64,000 nt of DNA from Leucaena leucocephala (GCA_037074615.1 CM073535.1:8905001-8969000), one strand, 5' to 3'. Positions 37,431 through 50,620 are shown, numbered from the stretch's first letter. Notes: generated by a model not told the origin, from the sequence alone. Numbers and translations are program-made.

Positions 37431-39369
37431 TTTTCTTTTTTCAATTTACTAGTACTTTAATTAATAGACATGAATTATCACTTTTTTTTCCCAATAAAAA
37501 GCCGTGAATTATCACTTCTTTCATTTTCATCATACGAATACGAGCTTTTAAGCAAATAAAAGATGATGTCTTTTCTACCTTTTCTTGACATAAAGTTGCA
37601 TGGATTGAAAATGGCTAGATTTCGAATGAGACAATAACTCGTTTTCTTTAATTTGTTCGGAAAAAATATTTTAAATATTTCTTCGTGATTTTGTGAAGAT
37701 TTCTCCATAAGTTTTTAATAGATTCCGAGTCACACGACCCATATGTCATTTCTTAAGAAAACAAAAAAAAAATTCAAACTCCTTATATGATATACCAATA
37801 ATAGACCATTTCAGTTTTTTTTAGTTACCTATCAAGTTCACCGGAACTTTATTCCGACTATATTCGGATTCAACCCGCGCCGCGCACCTGGCTATAGTGG
37901 GTGAGTATTCCAATAAGAATTTTTTGCATACACTAAAACTCAAACTCGATAACTCATTTAAGCGATACCGATTAGTTTACTAGTCAGACTAACCCCCATT
38001 AGTAATTTATCTAATAGTCTTATAGGCAACTTTCTCTTGATTCAACCAAGCCCAATAACAACATCCCTTTATTAATTTAACATAAAATTTATTGTATCCT
38101 CTTAATTTTATAAAATATTTTTTTAGTCATTTCCTTAAAAAAAAGAGTTTATTCAAATTCTAATTTCTTTGCATTTATTATTAAAAAAATTCCTTCTCAT
38201 TTCGATTTTCAAATTTCAATACCCATTGCGTCAGGTCGCATGCATAATTTGCAGCTATATATAGTAACTAGCAATGGGTATTGAAAAATTTAAATAGAAA
38301 ATTATTGTTTTAAAAAATATATTAAATGGCTGATTTTTTTTTGTAAAAAGAGTACCTCTATGTTGAAACTATAATTTTCTACAAGTCTAATATTTTTTTT
38401 AGAAGTTATTCTCTTCTAAAATATTTTCTAAACATTAATCCAAATACACCCTAAAATATTTAATAAATTAATTAATAATTCTACTTAAATTTAATATTTT
38501 TAATATTAATTGATAAAAACATTCAAATTCTAGTTCAAATTTAATCTTTTCCATTGCTCATACTCCATCGGATTGTTTACTCCTTAGTTTAGATTCCTGT
38601 TCTTTACATACTTCTTACTTGTAACTTTTATTAACTACGAGTACTTTATAGCTATAACCTTCTGTTTTGCTTATTTGAATTGTCTTTTTATAAAAAAAAT
38701 ATATATATTTTTCATTAAGGAGTGTTTATTCAAATTCTTCCTTGCGTTTATTATGAAAAAAAATTATCCGTTGCGTTTAATTTTTTTGAACTTTTAACGA
38801 AAAAGATAAGTTTATTGAAATTTTTCTTATTGAATTTATTATTAAAAGCTTTTCCGTTGTATTTCGATTTTCAAATTTCAAAACAATGTTCTGAGCACAT
38901 GATATATAGAAGGCAGAGAGAACGACCCTTTAAATACCCGTTGCTTTAGGTTTCCACTTTCCTGAGTTTTCTAGCCTTCTACTTCTTGCATTCTTTGATG
39001 CGTCACTTGGTGATTTTACTCGTTGGAAGTGGAAACGATGCTAGAATTTTAATTATTGTTTGCGACCCATCTACACCTCCAACGACAGCCATGGAAGTCT
39101 TGTGAAGGATCATTTTGCCCTCAGATGAGAGATACGTGCATCGACGTGGGTTGTTGCAGTAACGATGGCAAGGCATCGATTCATCTTCAACGATGGCGAC
39201 ATCGTGGGCGAGGTTGAGGCTTCATGGGTCTGAGTTCAATTCATTTATAGGTCTACCATTTTCTTCTCTAGATTCCACATTAACATGTTCGAATCATTAG
39301 GTTTTACCCAACCAAGGCCGTGTCGAGACTTGACTTTGTCTTTTCCAGTACCATTGAGCTAGAGAGCAG
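37431..39369. other. AT-rich intergenic DNA with direct repeats and one hairpin
   Basis: Three partial direct copies of a ~75-bp segment (gtttattcaaattc ... tttattattaaaaa ... cgattttcaaatttcaa) lie at about 38145-38222, 38725-38790 and 38808-38882. A perfect 13-bp inverted repeat (caatacccattgc) occupies 38217-38229 and 38271-38283. No gene seen. Confidence 0.55.
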
Positions 39370-39770
39370 CTCTGATGCCATATTGATACAAGGCAAGAGA
39401 GAAAATGATTGCTTCTCATTCACAATCAATCAATCTAAATTACTTCTTGCTTATGCATTTCTTATGATATTATTAAAAGAAAGGAGGAGCTTACAAGATA
39501 ACATTATTCATAAAGGTGAATTATCATTATACATTTAAACAACCAATTACTACTACACCATGAGGCACAAACTCATATTTAAGAAAATAGAAGAACATGG
39601 AGGGTTTAGTTTGCCAAATGTAGGCATAGGCAACCATCATGATAGGGAGCTCCATAACCATTTTAAATAATAATAAATTAAAACAAAAATAAATAAATTT
39701 TAATACTCTTATAGTCCTAATAATATTAAATGTTATTAACCCAAATACTACTTTTTTGTATATATTTTTC
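39370..39770 (-). mobile_element. Relic of a copia-type LTR with primer-binding site, minus orientation
   Basis: The string gctctgatgcca at 39370-39381 is the complement of TGGCATCAGAGC, one base from the initiator-Met-tRNA primer-binding site TGGTATCAGAGC used by many plant LTR retroelements. The LTR would be the sequence to its right, from tattgatacaagg (39382). The far LTR end and a partner LTR were not found. Confidence 0.45.
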
Positions 39771-40880
39771 AAAACCTAACTATTTCATTCCACTTAATAA
39801 GAACTTATTTTAATTTTAAAAAAATCTTAAAAATAGGAATTGAAATAAAAGAGATTGTTAAATGATAAAAGGATTGAGAAAGTGACAAAATCAAAATGAA
39901 AGACATGAAAGTGTGGAACCTTAAAAGAGAGTATAGAAATCACAAACTAGAGAGTAACCACAACTTTTCAAAACTTCAACAATCCAAGATGACTTCACCA
40001 ATGTCAAGAATACAAGTTTTATGGCAATTTTTTTTGTACAGAACATTTTAAGTGGATTCAGCATTGATCCCCTATTAAGGCTATGGCTCAGAATGTTTAT
40101 AGAGAATTTACAGGAGAGTCTATCAAAAGAGTTTTCACAATAATAGTAAGAATCGAACTTATGTCTTTGTAGAATACGAGCATATTTCTTACTATCTGTG
40201 TCAATTTGTATTGGAATTTTATGGCAAATTCAATTGATCAAAATGAATCACAATAAACAATGGACAGGTGTATGTCTCTCAATTCTCAAGTGTTCAAGGA
40301 AACATGTTTCACTCAATTTTCACCTATCATAACCTCACTATCATAGTCTTGTCTAGCTCCTAAGTTCACACCTCCGATGCAATACGCAATGCACAAATTA
40401 AAAGGACTTTTATTTGAGTTGTAAATTGTAATGGGGCTAATGTAAGAAAGGGAAGGATAAAAAGATGAGGGGAAACAAATGAACTAGATGAAATGAGATA
40501 ATCTCACAACTTTCTCTTTGCTCTTTTTTTTCTTTTTCCTTTTTCCTTTTTGTTCCTCTTGAGTATTCCGTGCATGTTTCACCTTTTCTTCTCTTTCTCT
40601 CTTTATCAACATTTTCTTTAATTATTTTTAGTTTTCATATTTTTTTCCTTTTTAACTATACACTCTCAATTCGCATACCTTCACATGAACTAACAATGCA
40701 TGTGGCACACATCATCCTTCTCACAGAATAAAAGCCCATGCTCATGACCTCTAAAATATCCTAACAAGGTGGGAACATTATTTATTTTCTTTGTAGGATT
40801 TTGGGTTTCAACAAGAAAGTAAACAGAAAAGGGGTAAGGTTAGATTTTTGGCTAAATGGTTAATAATAAAATGAATGACT
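39771..40880. other. Intergenic DNA, no gene seen
   Basis: AT-rich with pyrimidine runs at 40500-40650. Text near 40100-40400 is reminiscent of decayed retroelement DNA, but no domain or boundary can be supported. Confidence 0.5.
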
Positions 40881-41159
40881 TCGTCATTTTTATGCATGCA
40901 ATGCAAATATGGTATCAATGAAGAATCAAGACAAGTTATAGAGTTAAAATATATACATTATTACTAAAGCATTTGCACATACCGAGACATGGCATTCATT
41001 AGGAACAACCCGTAACTAGTTTAGTTAGGGAATAAACAGAGTAAGGGATGGACAAAAGGTTATAAATAGTCAAGTGTACCTCTATATGAGTTCTTGAATA
41101 AGAAGTAATCGATTTCTTTCCCTTTTCTCTCATGCTCTGTACCAACTTGGTATCAAAGC
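40881..41159 (+). mobile_element. LTR relic followed by a primer-binding site, plus orientation
   Basis: TGGTATCAAAGC at 41148-41159 matches the initiator-Met-tRNA binding site but for one base. Upstream, ggttataaatagtcaagtg (about 41059) is a plausible LTR TATA box, and the LTR-end-like ccaact precedes the site. The left LTR boundary is a guess. There is no internal coding region after it. Confidence 0.45.
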
Positions 41160-41962
41160 TGCTTTCTAGCCCAATGGTGCTGGAAAAGGTCTTGGCATGA
41201 CCTCGGTTGAACTAGAATTTGATTTATTTATTTATTAATTAATATTAAAAATATTATTCTTTCTACTTTAGTATAGATTTTAATTGAGAAGTTTATTTTA
41301 ATCATAAATATAATATTTATTTTATATATTTATTAATTTTTATAAATTATTTCTATTGATACTCCCTCAATAATAATTAAATAAGAGAAGAGGAATATAG
41401 TTAAAAAAGATGATTGTAATATTTTAAAAAATATAATATTAAATAATATAATTAAATTAATTATATAGATTCTATATTAAAAATTATAAAAATAATATTT
41501 AAGTAGAAATATTAATAAATTTATTAAATTTTATTAGCTACAACTTACGAGAAAACTAAAAGAACCCATGAAATGAGAAACCCAAATCAAGGGGGTTGAA
41601 ATTGGGGTACCACTTGGATTGAGTTCGGGTGCTCATCCATTATTTAGATTTAATTTAAACCGTCTATTTTTTTTTAAAATATTTTTTGAGTATAACATTT
41701 AAAATAAAAATAATATTTTAATTAAAATTTTACTTTTAAGATTAAAATTTAAAATTTAATAAACCAAAACTAAAATTTATATAAACCCCAATGAACAAAG
41801 ATTACGGTATTAATCCAAAATGAAAAAACACTCACATGACATAAACTGAGAAGGCCAGGTTTAGAAGATCCGAGATCGATATCCCCGACCTGAATTCAGC
41901 GCACGATTTTCAGTTAAAAACACGAGAAAGAGGAACCTCCCCGCCATTTTCACGGCTATAAG
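41160..41962. promoter_or_regulatory. AT-rich DNA, then promoter and leader of the Sel1-like gene
   Basis: 41220-41800 is AT-rich filler. Composition rises in GC from about 41855, consistent with a leader directly before the ATG at 41963. No clear TATA box was identified. Confidence 0.4.
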
Positions 41963-44900
41963 ATGCTGAAGAGGGCGTTGTTTGCCGGCCTCACTAGGAA
42001 GCCCGCCAGTGCTCTTGGTGTTTTTCAATTCAATCAGCAGGCAAGTTCATCCTTTGTCTCCACTCTGCTCTCGTATCGTCTTGTCTCATCTTCTTGCTCA
42101 TGTGGTGTTGGTGTTTTCAGAGAGAAATGCATAGTAGAAACAAGAGGGCTATGAAGTTCGTAGCTAAAGGCTGGAGTGCTTTAAAGGAGGTTGATAGAGT
42201 GATCGATTATTGTGAGCTTAATGATCGGCGTCTCATCCCTCTTCTCAGGGTATCGTATGCTTCCTCATCCTTTAATACCCAGTATTGTTTTTAGCGGAAT
42301 TCTGTCTCCTATGTAAATTATCGTAGGAAAAGGAAAATAGTTTATGGGATTTGTTTAAACTTGTCCCAAGTCCTTGTGCTCTTGTGATTTGTTGTTTGTT
42401 TTTGCTCGATTGTTTGATCAGAATTATCGTGAAGTGACTAACAAACTTGCAATTTTGTGACCAGTTATTTAATGTAAGCATATTTAGTCTTGCTAACTTG
42501 CCATGTGTGATGAAGTTTTAACTGACATCAACTTATATGTTTTTCACAATAAGTTACCTGCGTTATTTAGGTTAAAGGTAGTAACAAAATGGAGGTCATT
42601 GACATGCTACATTGTCCTGTATTGGTTGAAAATTATGCGTGTCTTCTAACCTGTACGAACTTTTGTTTCCTCTCTGCTTATTTGATGTTTGATATTAGAC
42701 AGCCAAGGAGAATTTTGAGCTGGCTTTGGAAGCTGATAATGGTAATACCCATGCAAGGTATTGGCTGGCCAGATTGCATCTGAGATACCACGTTCCAGGA
42801 CAAAATAAAGCTATGTAAGAAGACACTTTCTTCTGTGACGTACAATTTTGTGTCTTATTGCTCTAGCCATATATCCTTTTTAAGGAAACACTGAAATAGT
42901 GTGCCATACATCTAATTTATGAGAAACATTATCCTGACTTTATGGTCTGCTAGAGAAAATCTTATAAAATATTTTGATAAATATTGGAGTTAAGTTACTT
43001 GATGTTTATTTATCATTAAAATAAAGGTATAATGAACAAAAAGAAGACAAGACAGGTTTCTCTTTTGTACATATTCACACTGAGTCTCTACCATTGGTTG
43101 GCTCCAATGGCAATTTCATTGTATTACTGTCCTGTGCTTCGTTTATCTCATTTATTTCTTGCCCATATAGATTGTATGACTATCCAAAAGTGGCGTTTAA
43201 ATTATCGAGCTTGGTCTTTCCCCCCTTTCCCCTCCCAACAGGAATAGTATTTTTAATTGCATTCCTGATCCTGATGGATGTATCTGCATATTTGCGAATG
43301 TTTATGCCTTCTCATTTAAACAGTGGAGCAGCTTTATTGGTTGAAGCTGCAGAAATGGGTGATCCAGATGCACAGTATGAGTTGGGTTGTCGATTAAGAG
43401 TTGAGGTGAGGATCAACTCTCTATGGTTCCAACTGAAATCTGTTAAGTAGGTCCACAGGTGTCAGTATTGTGACTCTTTGACAGCAATTATTCATCCAGC
43501 CCTGTAAATTCCTTGAATGGTTTAATGGTTGTCCTTTACCATTTGTAAATTGATCTTTGTACAATTCATTCTCCTCACATGGGAATTACTTGCCTCTTAG
43601 ATAAACCAGCAATTATAATTATTACTTGATTTTGCCTAGTCACCTTTGTGAGTTTCCATTCGTAGTTGTTTGAAGTTACTTGATTTGGGTTTCTTTCTGC
43701 TGAACATACCCCCAACCCTTTCTCTCTGAAAAATGACATTTCCCCCTTATTAGTACATAATTTTTATTTTCTCCCAAGTGACTATACATGAATTCATGTT
43801 TAGGAAGCATGGAGAATCTTGTGATGTTGCATTAATACTAGGGATTTTAATAAGGACCTATTTCTGGAGATATATATTCTAGTTCTAGAAGGACAGCAAA
43901 ACAACCACTGTGAAGGTCGTCGCCATCTTTTTAAACTGAATAACAGAACATGATGGTTATTTGACCCTTCTCGTTAGTGTTGCTACAAATGGGCCGTTTC
44001 TTTCATGATAAAATATCCCTCAATTTATTCATCAGTCTGTTACACTGATATGTAAATTCTTTCGTTTTTTTAACAGAATGAATATGTCCAATCTGATCAG
44101 AAAGCTTTTGATTATTTGGAGAAAGCTGTGGACCAGGTATATTGTTCTTTGGAAGTTTTCTACGAGTCAATATTTTCTGATGTCTGTCATAGCCTTACTA
44201 GAGATTACTATGTTCTAGTTGCATTCAGGTGCTCTTTATCTTCTGGGAGCTGTATATTTGACAGGTGATTGTGTCAAGAAAGATGTTGCGTCAGCAATAT
44301 GGTGTTTCCATAGGGCATCACAGAAGGTACTAGGCGATATAATAAAAGACAAAAGCAGTTTCCTTGAAAACACATGCATATGCATTTTTTACTTTAATCT
44401 CTTGATATTGATTGACAATTGTCCTTTTCATGTCTAGTCAATTAAGCCTTGAGTCCCCTCATACTTGGATAATTGGTTCTGGTAGGTGATTTGCAGTCCC
44501 TCTGTTCAACTTGTTACCTGTTTTATGTGCTGCATATTTGCAGTTGCTATTTTATGAGCTGCAAAATAGGTTGTGACAACTACAAAATAAGCCTTGTGTT
44601 GCATTTGTGAACTGCCGTATTTTCCACTGTTCAGACATGGCTTGTTTTGCAGTTGTGATTCAATTTTTTGTGCAAGTTGCAATATTTTAATTTATTGTGA
44701 TTTGTTTTATCCTATTATTGTTAGTGTCATGATTCATCATTTCTAGAATTGATTCTAAAGCGTGCTATAAATAAACATGTTTATTAATGTACTATTTTAG
44801 ATATTTGTTTTAAGTTATTTTTATAAAATGTAACTATTTTACCATCTTTTTCTTGAACGTTAATCTTTGTTTTATATCTAGGGCCATGCTGGTGCAGCTA

Positions 44901-47574
44901 TAGCATATGGATCTCTTCTCCTTAAAGGTTAGGTGTCCGGCTTCCCCTTTATGTTTTTTCTTGATTATGGTTATAAGTAGTCTATGACTATGTTGTGAAG
45001 TTTTGATTTTTGAAGATGTATATCTGGGATTTAGAGGAGCTACATTCCTTTTTTTGGATGGTTGGTGAGGAAGAAGATTGGGAAATTGTAAGTTTGAATT
45101 CCAATATAACATTTTTAGGCGGCTGAGACCTGAGAGTTATTGTTGGAAATTACATGTAGCAAAACTAGAAGTCATTTGACATATTCAGTCATTCCCTATC
45201 TCGACAGCCATTTACTCTTAAACTTTAGAACTTCTAAGTGAGGGAAATTTTTCCTCTTCCATCCCTTCCCCGTCCACACAAACACACTTAAAGGATTAAA
45301 TAGACCATAAAATCTGTCCTGCATCTTTCCAGATGTGTGGGTAGGTTCAGGTGTGCATGAGGAATGGAATTTCCCTTTCTAAGTAGTCTTCTCACTTAAG
45401 CAAGACATGTTTATTAAAAATCTATGGTAGAACATGTCATGATAGAAGATGAATTGCCCTTCGGTGTTTAGATATCGGTCCTGAAAAACCTTTAAGAGAA
45501 ATGTAACTTCAAATAATTAAAATAGATGAAAGTGAAGCCATCTAATGCCAGGTCATGTGGTAAGGGTGGGGTGGGGTGTAGGTAAAGGTTAAAGGTTAAA
45601 GGTTGAAACCACCTTGATATAACCAAAAAAAAAGGAGGAAAGGGATGCAAGAATATTATACTAGCAGTAAAGCTAGCAGAGTCCTGATGCTCTTTATGTA
45701 TGGTTAGAAAAATGACTTAGTTTGAGTAAATCTCTGTCATTTAAGTGATTTGGATGGTTTAAGTTTCATCTTTTTAGATAAAAAAAATTAATTTTACTCC
45801 TCTGGTCTTTAATATAAAACATATTTAACTAATTTGATTAGATTAAGGAAGTTAGTTAGGTTAGTTATTATGATTGTTTTGTCTAAAACACCCTAATCAT
45901 TTTTCTTGACCTCTCCCTCCCTCTCTTACTAGATTATTCTTGATAGAGTATTAATAGTGGTAATTTGGGAAAAGTTGGTAAAAATAGGAAATATGTATTA
46001 TATTTGAGGGTTAATATGCAAATTTGCTCTAGAAGTTTTCACTCAAGAGTGCTAGTTATCTGGAAGTTTTTTTAGGAGCAATGTTGTTCCGAAAGTTTTA
46101 AAATCGTAGCAATGTTGCTCTGACCGTTAACTAAAATAAAGTTTGACCGTTAATTGTCTAGTATAATGACGTGGCATCAATATTGGTGCAAATATGCCTC
46201 AAAAACTTTTAGTTAAGAGTACTGAGTATCTGAAAGTTTGTTTTTAGGTTCAATGTTGCCTGGCTATTATCCAAGTTTACTTTGACTATTAGTTTAACTA
46301 AATATACTGAGCAGATTAGTCTCCGTGTCTACATTTTTTTCGAAGTCAAATTTATAAATAAGGAAAAATTGTAAAAATACATTCCTCCAAGCTCTACCGT
46401 TAACAAATTATCACTCTTGAAGACCATACTTCATTTTGGTATTATTTTTATATAAGTAGAGCAGAAAAACATAGAAGAAGATAACAGATGCAAAGGGACT
46501 CACGAGAATTCTTGAAAAGCGTGTATAACAGTGTCTATTTTTAAAATAATTACGAGCATATGTTAACATTTAAGTATAAGAAAATAAGATATGGGTGTAT
46601 CATATGTTATTTTTTGAGAGGTTATTAAAGTATAGTCTGTTGAGAGTGATATTTTAATAAAAACAGAACTTGCAGGGATTCATTTTTTTAATTTTTTCTT
46701 TTTTTATAAATATGACTTGAAAAAATATAAAGTGAAGGGGATATATATTGACTAGCTTAGTATATTTGATCAAATTAACAATTAAACTAAGCTTGGATAA
46801 TTGTCAATGTGACATTGAACCAAAACAAAAGTTTCTGGATACTTAACGTTCATAAGTGAAAATTTCTGGGACAAATTTCTATCTTAAACTAAATTAAAAG
46901 ATGACATGGATACGATGTAGCATGTCACGTGAATATATTGCTTAACTAACCATCAAACTTAACATTGGATAATAGTTAGGGAAACATTGCTATGATTTAA
47001 AAACTTTCAGGGCAATATTGTTTCAAAAAAACTTCCGGATACATAGCACTACTGAGGGGAAACTTTTGGAGTAAATTTGCATTTTAATTCTATATTTAAG
47101 ACCAAGATGAACTCTCAAATTAAATCTAATATTTATGACCTGAGGAGTATATCTAAACTGCCCTGATCAATGAAAGAGTTAAAATTTATTTAAATGTCCA
47201 CATTTTCCTGCCCAAAAGAATAAAAGAGATGCTACAAAGTTGGCCGTGAACAAAGCTTGCAATTCCTTGTTTGTATGCCCTCTCGCTTTTGCAACCTGTT
47301 GTTACAGGGTATGATTCATGTCCTAATGGAAGAAAAGTATTGTGCCTCAGGCCACGAGGTCCCAGAATCATTGACTAAATTCAGTCTGAAAAGAGGTTCA
47401 GCTGCAAGACGAGCAAGCGAGAGTGCAGCAGAAAGTGATGAGGTGAATCCAGTAGAGATGGCAAAAGAAAAATTCCAGATAGCAGCAAAAGCAGGATGTG
47501 ATCTTGGATTCAGATGGCTTGATAGGATTAAGGAGGAAGAGAAACGGCTTCTCTCTGAAACACAATCCTCCTGA
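41963..47574 (+). CDS. Sel1/TPR-like helical-repeat protein, possibly mitochondrial
   Basis: Eight exons: 41963-42040, 42121-42249, 42699-42814, 43324-43405, 44077-44136, 44219-44326, 44882-44927, 47351-47574. Phases add to 280 aa plus stop. The first intron would be GC-AG (cag/gcaagt...ttttcag, 80 bp); reading through it gives a stop, while splicing joins FQFNQQ to REMHSRNKRAMKF. The N-terminus (MLKRALFAGLTRKPASA) is basic and lacks acidic residues, like a mitochondrial presequence. Residues 70-207 hold Sel1-type alpha-helical repeats (ARYWLARLHLRYH, AQYELGCRL, GALYLLGAVYLTGD, AAIAYGSLLLKG). The C-terminal part ends in AKEKFQIAAKAGCDLG and a charged tail. Such repeats bind proteins; the partner is unknown and I assign no symbol. 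Intron 7 (2.4 kb) hosts a transposon. Exon 8 uses the acceptor at 47350, because the earlier ttacag gives the wrong frame. Confidence 0.88.
46008..47090. mobile_element. 1083-bp MULE-type element inside intron 7
   Basis: The ends gggttaatatgcaaattt and, on minus, gaattaaaatgcaaattt are inverted repeats extending over ~150 bp. A second, related inverted pair is nested inside (about 46190-46340 and 46745-46880), so each arm contains a duplicated sub-unit around ctggaagttt...caatgttg. It is flanked by tatatttga (45999-46007) and tatatttaa (47091-47099), a 9-bp duplication with one mismatch. No coding capacity. Confidence 0.8.
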
Positions 47575-47588
47575 ATAACCTTATACGG

Positions 47589-47698
47589 GTGCTTGTTTGG
47601 GAGCGCACTTAAAATAAGTGTTTTTCTGCTTTATGAGGACAAAACTCTTCTGACATATTTACCTAAATCACTATTTCATAACTAATCTAAACGGGCAC
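47589..47698 (+). mobile_element. ~110-bp hAT-like MITE, second copy
   Basis: The ends gtgcttgtttgg and ctaaacgggcac are inverted repeats. It contains gacaaaactcttct and matches, in opposite orientation, the copy at 18192-18298. It starts 14 bp after the Sel1-like stop codon, so it is probably transcribed as part of the 3' UTR. Confidence 0.75.
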
Positions 47699-47768
47699 TC
47701 ATGTTTTTCAGTGCCTGATGACATGGTTGGTTCTTTATGATGGGCTGGTGCTCCAAATCAATGAATTT

Positions 47769-47878
47769 GTCCATATGATAATGTGCTTAGTTTCTTGTTT
47801 GAGGACTTTTTCTGAAGCTGCTGGTCCATATGATAATGTGCTTAGTTTCTTGTTTGAGGACTTTTTCTGAAGCTGCTG
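47769..47878 (+). repeat. Perfect tandem duplication, 55-bp unit
   Basis: Two identical copies of a segment starting gtccatatgataatgtgc and ending gaagctgctg abut each other in the 3' flank of the Sel1-like gene. Confidence 0.9.
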
Positions 47879-49420
47879 GCTGACTAGTGATCACGAAATG
47901 GTGTTTCATGTAATACAACAATACTTTGGATGTCAATATATCACGTCTTCACCTCATTGGTAGCAAAAGAACTAAGGAACTGATGTAATAATTTTAATTT
48001 GATGTGCCAACTGATATTTTAGAGATAAATTGAGGCTTGATTAATTTTAATCTAGTTGGGTGGTGCATGGGGGTTGTATCCTTTTATTTGATCCTTGCTT
48101 TCATGTGTTATGTGTTACTAGTAATTAATATTTCTTAGGAATTTGTTTTGGTACTAGATCTTAATCTTTTTATCTTATATTTATTACTTTACTTAATTTT
48201 AAATATAAGAATTATATAATTAATTGATATAGATTAAAAAAAGTTATTCAATTTTTTTTTGTAAAAAATGTGTTAAGTTTCATAAAATATTTTTTTTAAT
48301 AATTTATTAGAAGTTATTTTTCTTCATAAAAAATTTCTATAATATATATAATTAATAGGTAGAGTTATGAATTTTTTTTTATAAATTTAGAAGATAAAAA
48401 TAGATTAAGATTTTATATTTAAAATTTAAATAATTTTTTTTATTAACTCTTTTATTTAGAATTAAAAGAATTATTTTTTCTCAAATTATTTTTATAATTA
48501 AATTTTTATACGTTGTATATTATCTAACAATGTTTCAATAAAAATTATTTAAATGAGAGATATTTATAAAAAAGCTAATATTTATAAATAATTAACGTAC
48601 TTAATATTTTTTTTTTAATTTATATGAATTAATTAACTTAGTTTCTCTATTTATGACATCAGAAAATATTATTACATTTTATGAATAATATGACTTGTAA
48701 ACTCTAAATAATAATAATAATAATAATAATAAACAATAATTATTATTTTTTTGCTTTGTATCCAATGTGCTATCAACTAAAGGTGAGATTTATTGGGTTT
48801 AAAAAATTATTGAGATGAATCCTGATTAAGAAATATGAAATTCTATTATGCTTTAAATCATGAGAAAATTATAATTAGATCTCATCGAATTTAATTATAG
48901 TAAAATATCAGAAATTAGTATAAAGATTGTGAAGTCTTCTAAATTTAAAATTAATTTTTTTAATTATAAAAAAGTATAATTACCTTTAATACTTGATCCA
49001 TTAGCTCTCATTCTCTTTCTATTTTGGTTGCCATAACCATAATTTTAGAAACCTTTTTAGCTAAAATTTTAATTTATAAAAAATTTAAAATAAACAGTTA
49101 TATTTATCTAAAAATACTTTTAAACTAAATTATAGTTTAAAATTAAAATTTTAGATAAATTATTGAGACTAACTTTTATAATAATAAGAGTTTATAGATT
49201 ATCTATTTACTATTTTACTCTTATTTTTTTTTTTCTCTTTTTTTTTCTTTCCTCCACTGTCATCTTCTTTCTCTGTCAATTCCTCTTCCTCTTGAGAGAG
49301 AGAAGAGAAAATAGCTAATAATTTTTTTATCTTATAATTTTTTTAATAATTTATTAATCACGAATTTTTTTTAATAATAATCATCAATACTCATCTATCT
49401 AAAATTACTCATGTAATTGC
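47879..49420. other. AT-rich intergenic DNA with an (ATA)n tract
   Basis: An (ATA)n microsatellite lies at about 48707-48732. A pyrimidine-rich stretch at 49200-49300 precedes the gene-fragment region. No gene or element boundary seen. Confidence 0.55.
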
Positions 49421-49424
49421 CGTG

Positions 49425-49657
49425 GCCAGGATCTGGCCGATCGCCTTGAGCATGGTTTCCCCGGATTGATTCAGTCTCACATGAACCCTCCTCCTTTCAC
49501 TTGGCCTACTCCTCCGAAATCGAACCTCTTTGATCTAGAATTCCCCAGTCAGAATTTTGGGAAGAGGGATTTCGGATTAGCGACGGAGAATTATGGAATC
49601 AATGGGGTTTCGACGATTTTCGATATCGGTAATAGGATTGGGCAAGCTGCACGTTAA
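49425..49657 (+). pseudogene. Exon-like fragment of an unrecognised gene
   Basis: An open frame reads DLADRLEHGFPGLIQSHMN then PPPFTWPTPPKSNLFDLEFP and GVSTIFDIGNRIGQAAR. Its composition and low-AT codons are gene-like, and it is preceded by a possible splice acceptor (gccag at about 49427). I do not recognise the family. It lies on the opposite strand to the other fragments in this mosaic. Confidence 0.5.
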
Positions 49658-49762
49658 TAGGACCTGGAATTCATCAATGATCATCCATGAAACATTCACA
49701 ACATCCCATGTCGATCCTCCTCTAATGTCAGATATTACTGGGATGCAAGGTCAAGAATCTGA

Positions 49763-50157
49763 TCATTTTGCTTGCTGATCCTGTCTAATAACTGGATCAG
49801 CCATGGGGGAATCTGGACAAATTTCATCAGCAGGCAATGGATCAGCATTTCTTTGATCTTTATCAATCACCATGCTTTCATTGAGGTCAATGGCTGCAAC
49901 AACAGAATCCTTTCGATCTACTTTTGGTTGTCTATTGTCCATTTGAACAGTTGATTTCAAACCACATTCTAGTTGGTTTGTTGCCTAAGATGACAACTTT
50001 GGTACCACAGAATTTCTTTGGTCTTGATTAACTTCAGTAATTCATATTCAGATAAAAGATCCATGAATTCATTGAGCAGTCTCTGGACTTTCCTGTTAGA
50101 TGCCATAGATGGAAGAATATCTTCCCTGAGGAGTTTGTGTTTCTGCATTCCCTGCAA
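49763..50157 (-). pseudogene. Fragment(s) of an unrecognised gene, frame broken
   Basis: Two adjoining frames on minus: 50157-49969 (SMASNRKVQRLLNEFMDLLSE) and 49960-49763 (KVDRKDSVVAAIDLNESMVI, acidic and Ser/Asp-rich). They look like pieces of one protein separated by stops and a frameshift near 49965. No domain is recognised. Confidence 0.5.
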
Positions 50158-50159
50158 AG

Positions 50160-50620
50160 ATCCAAATGGATCAAGAAAATAGAAGTGATTATGGTTTCAT
50201 AATAACAGCAATTCTCTAACGTCACTTACTAAATAGAAATTGAAATGAGTAAACTAACTGTTCGTTGATTAAAGACTTGCTAGTACAAAAGGAGCCCATG
50301 TTAAGTTTTTTGCACCTGAAGATGATTCCTCACCCATACCAGATGGAGGTCCAAGAAAACTTTCCAAATTCAAGCTGGGCAATATTATTTGTTTACGTAA
50401 ATGCATTGTACACTTTCATTTTTGTTTTGTAAATAGCTATGAAAAGTTATGATAGTAATTTTTTTATAACTTGATCAATCTCTAAGTTTTGGATAATAAG
50501 GAAAATTTTGATTAAGATGACTATATGTATTGTATTGCTTTTATATTTGATATAAAGAATTGATGTAATTATAAAATACATATATATATATATATGTGAA
50601 GTTATATTTTCACGTGAATG
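50160..50620. other. Spacer within the mosaic
   Basis: No exon seen. It includes a (TA)n tract at about 50578-50596. Confidence 0.5.
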
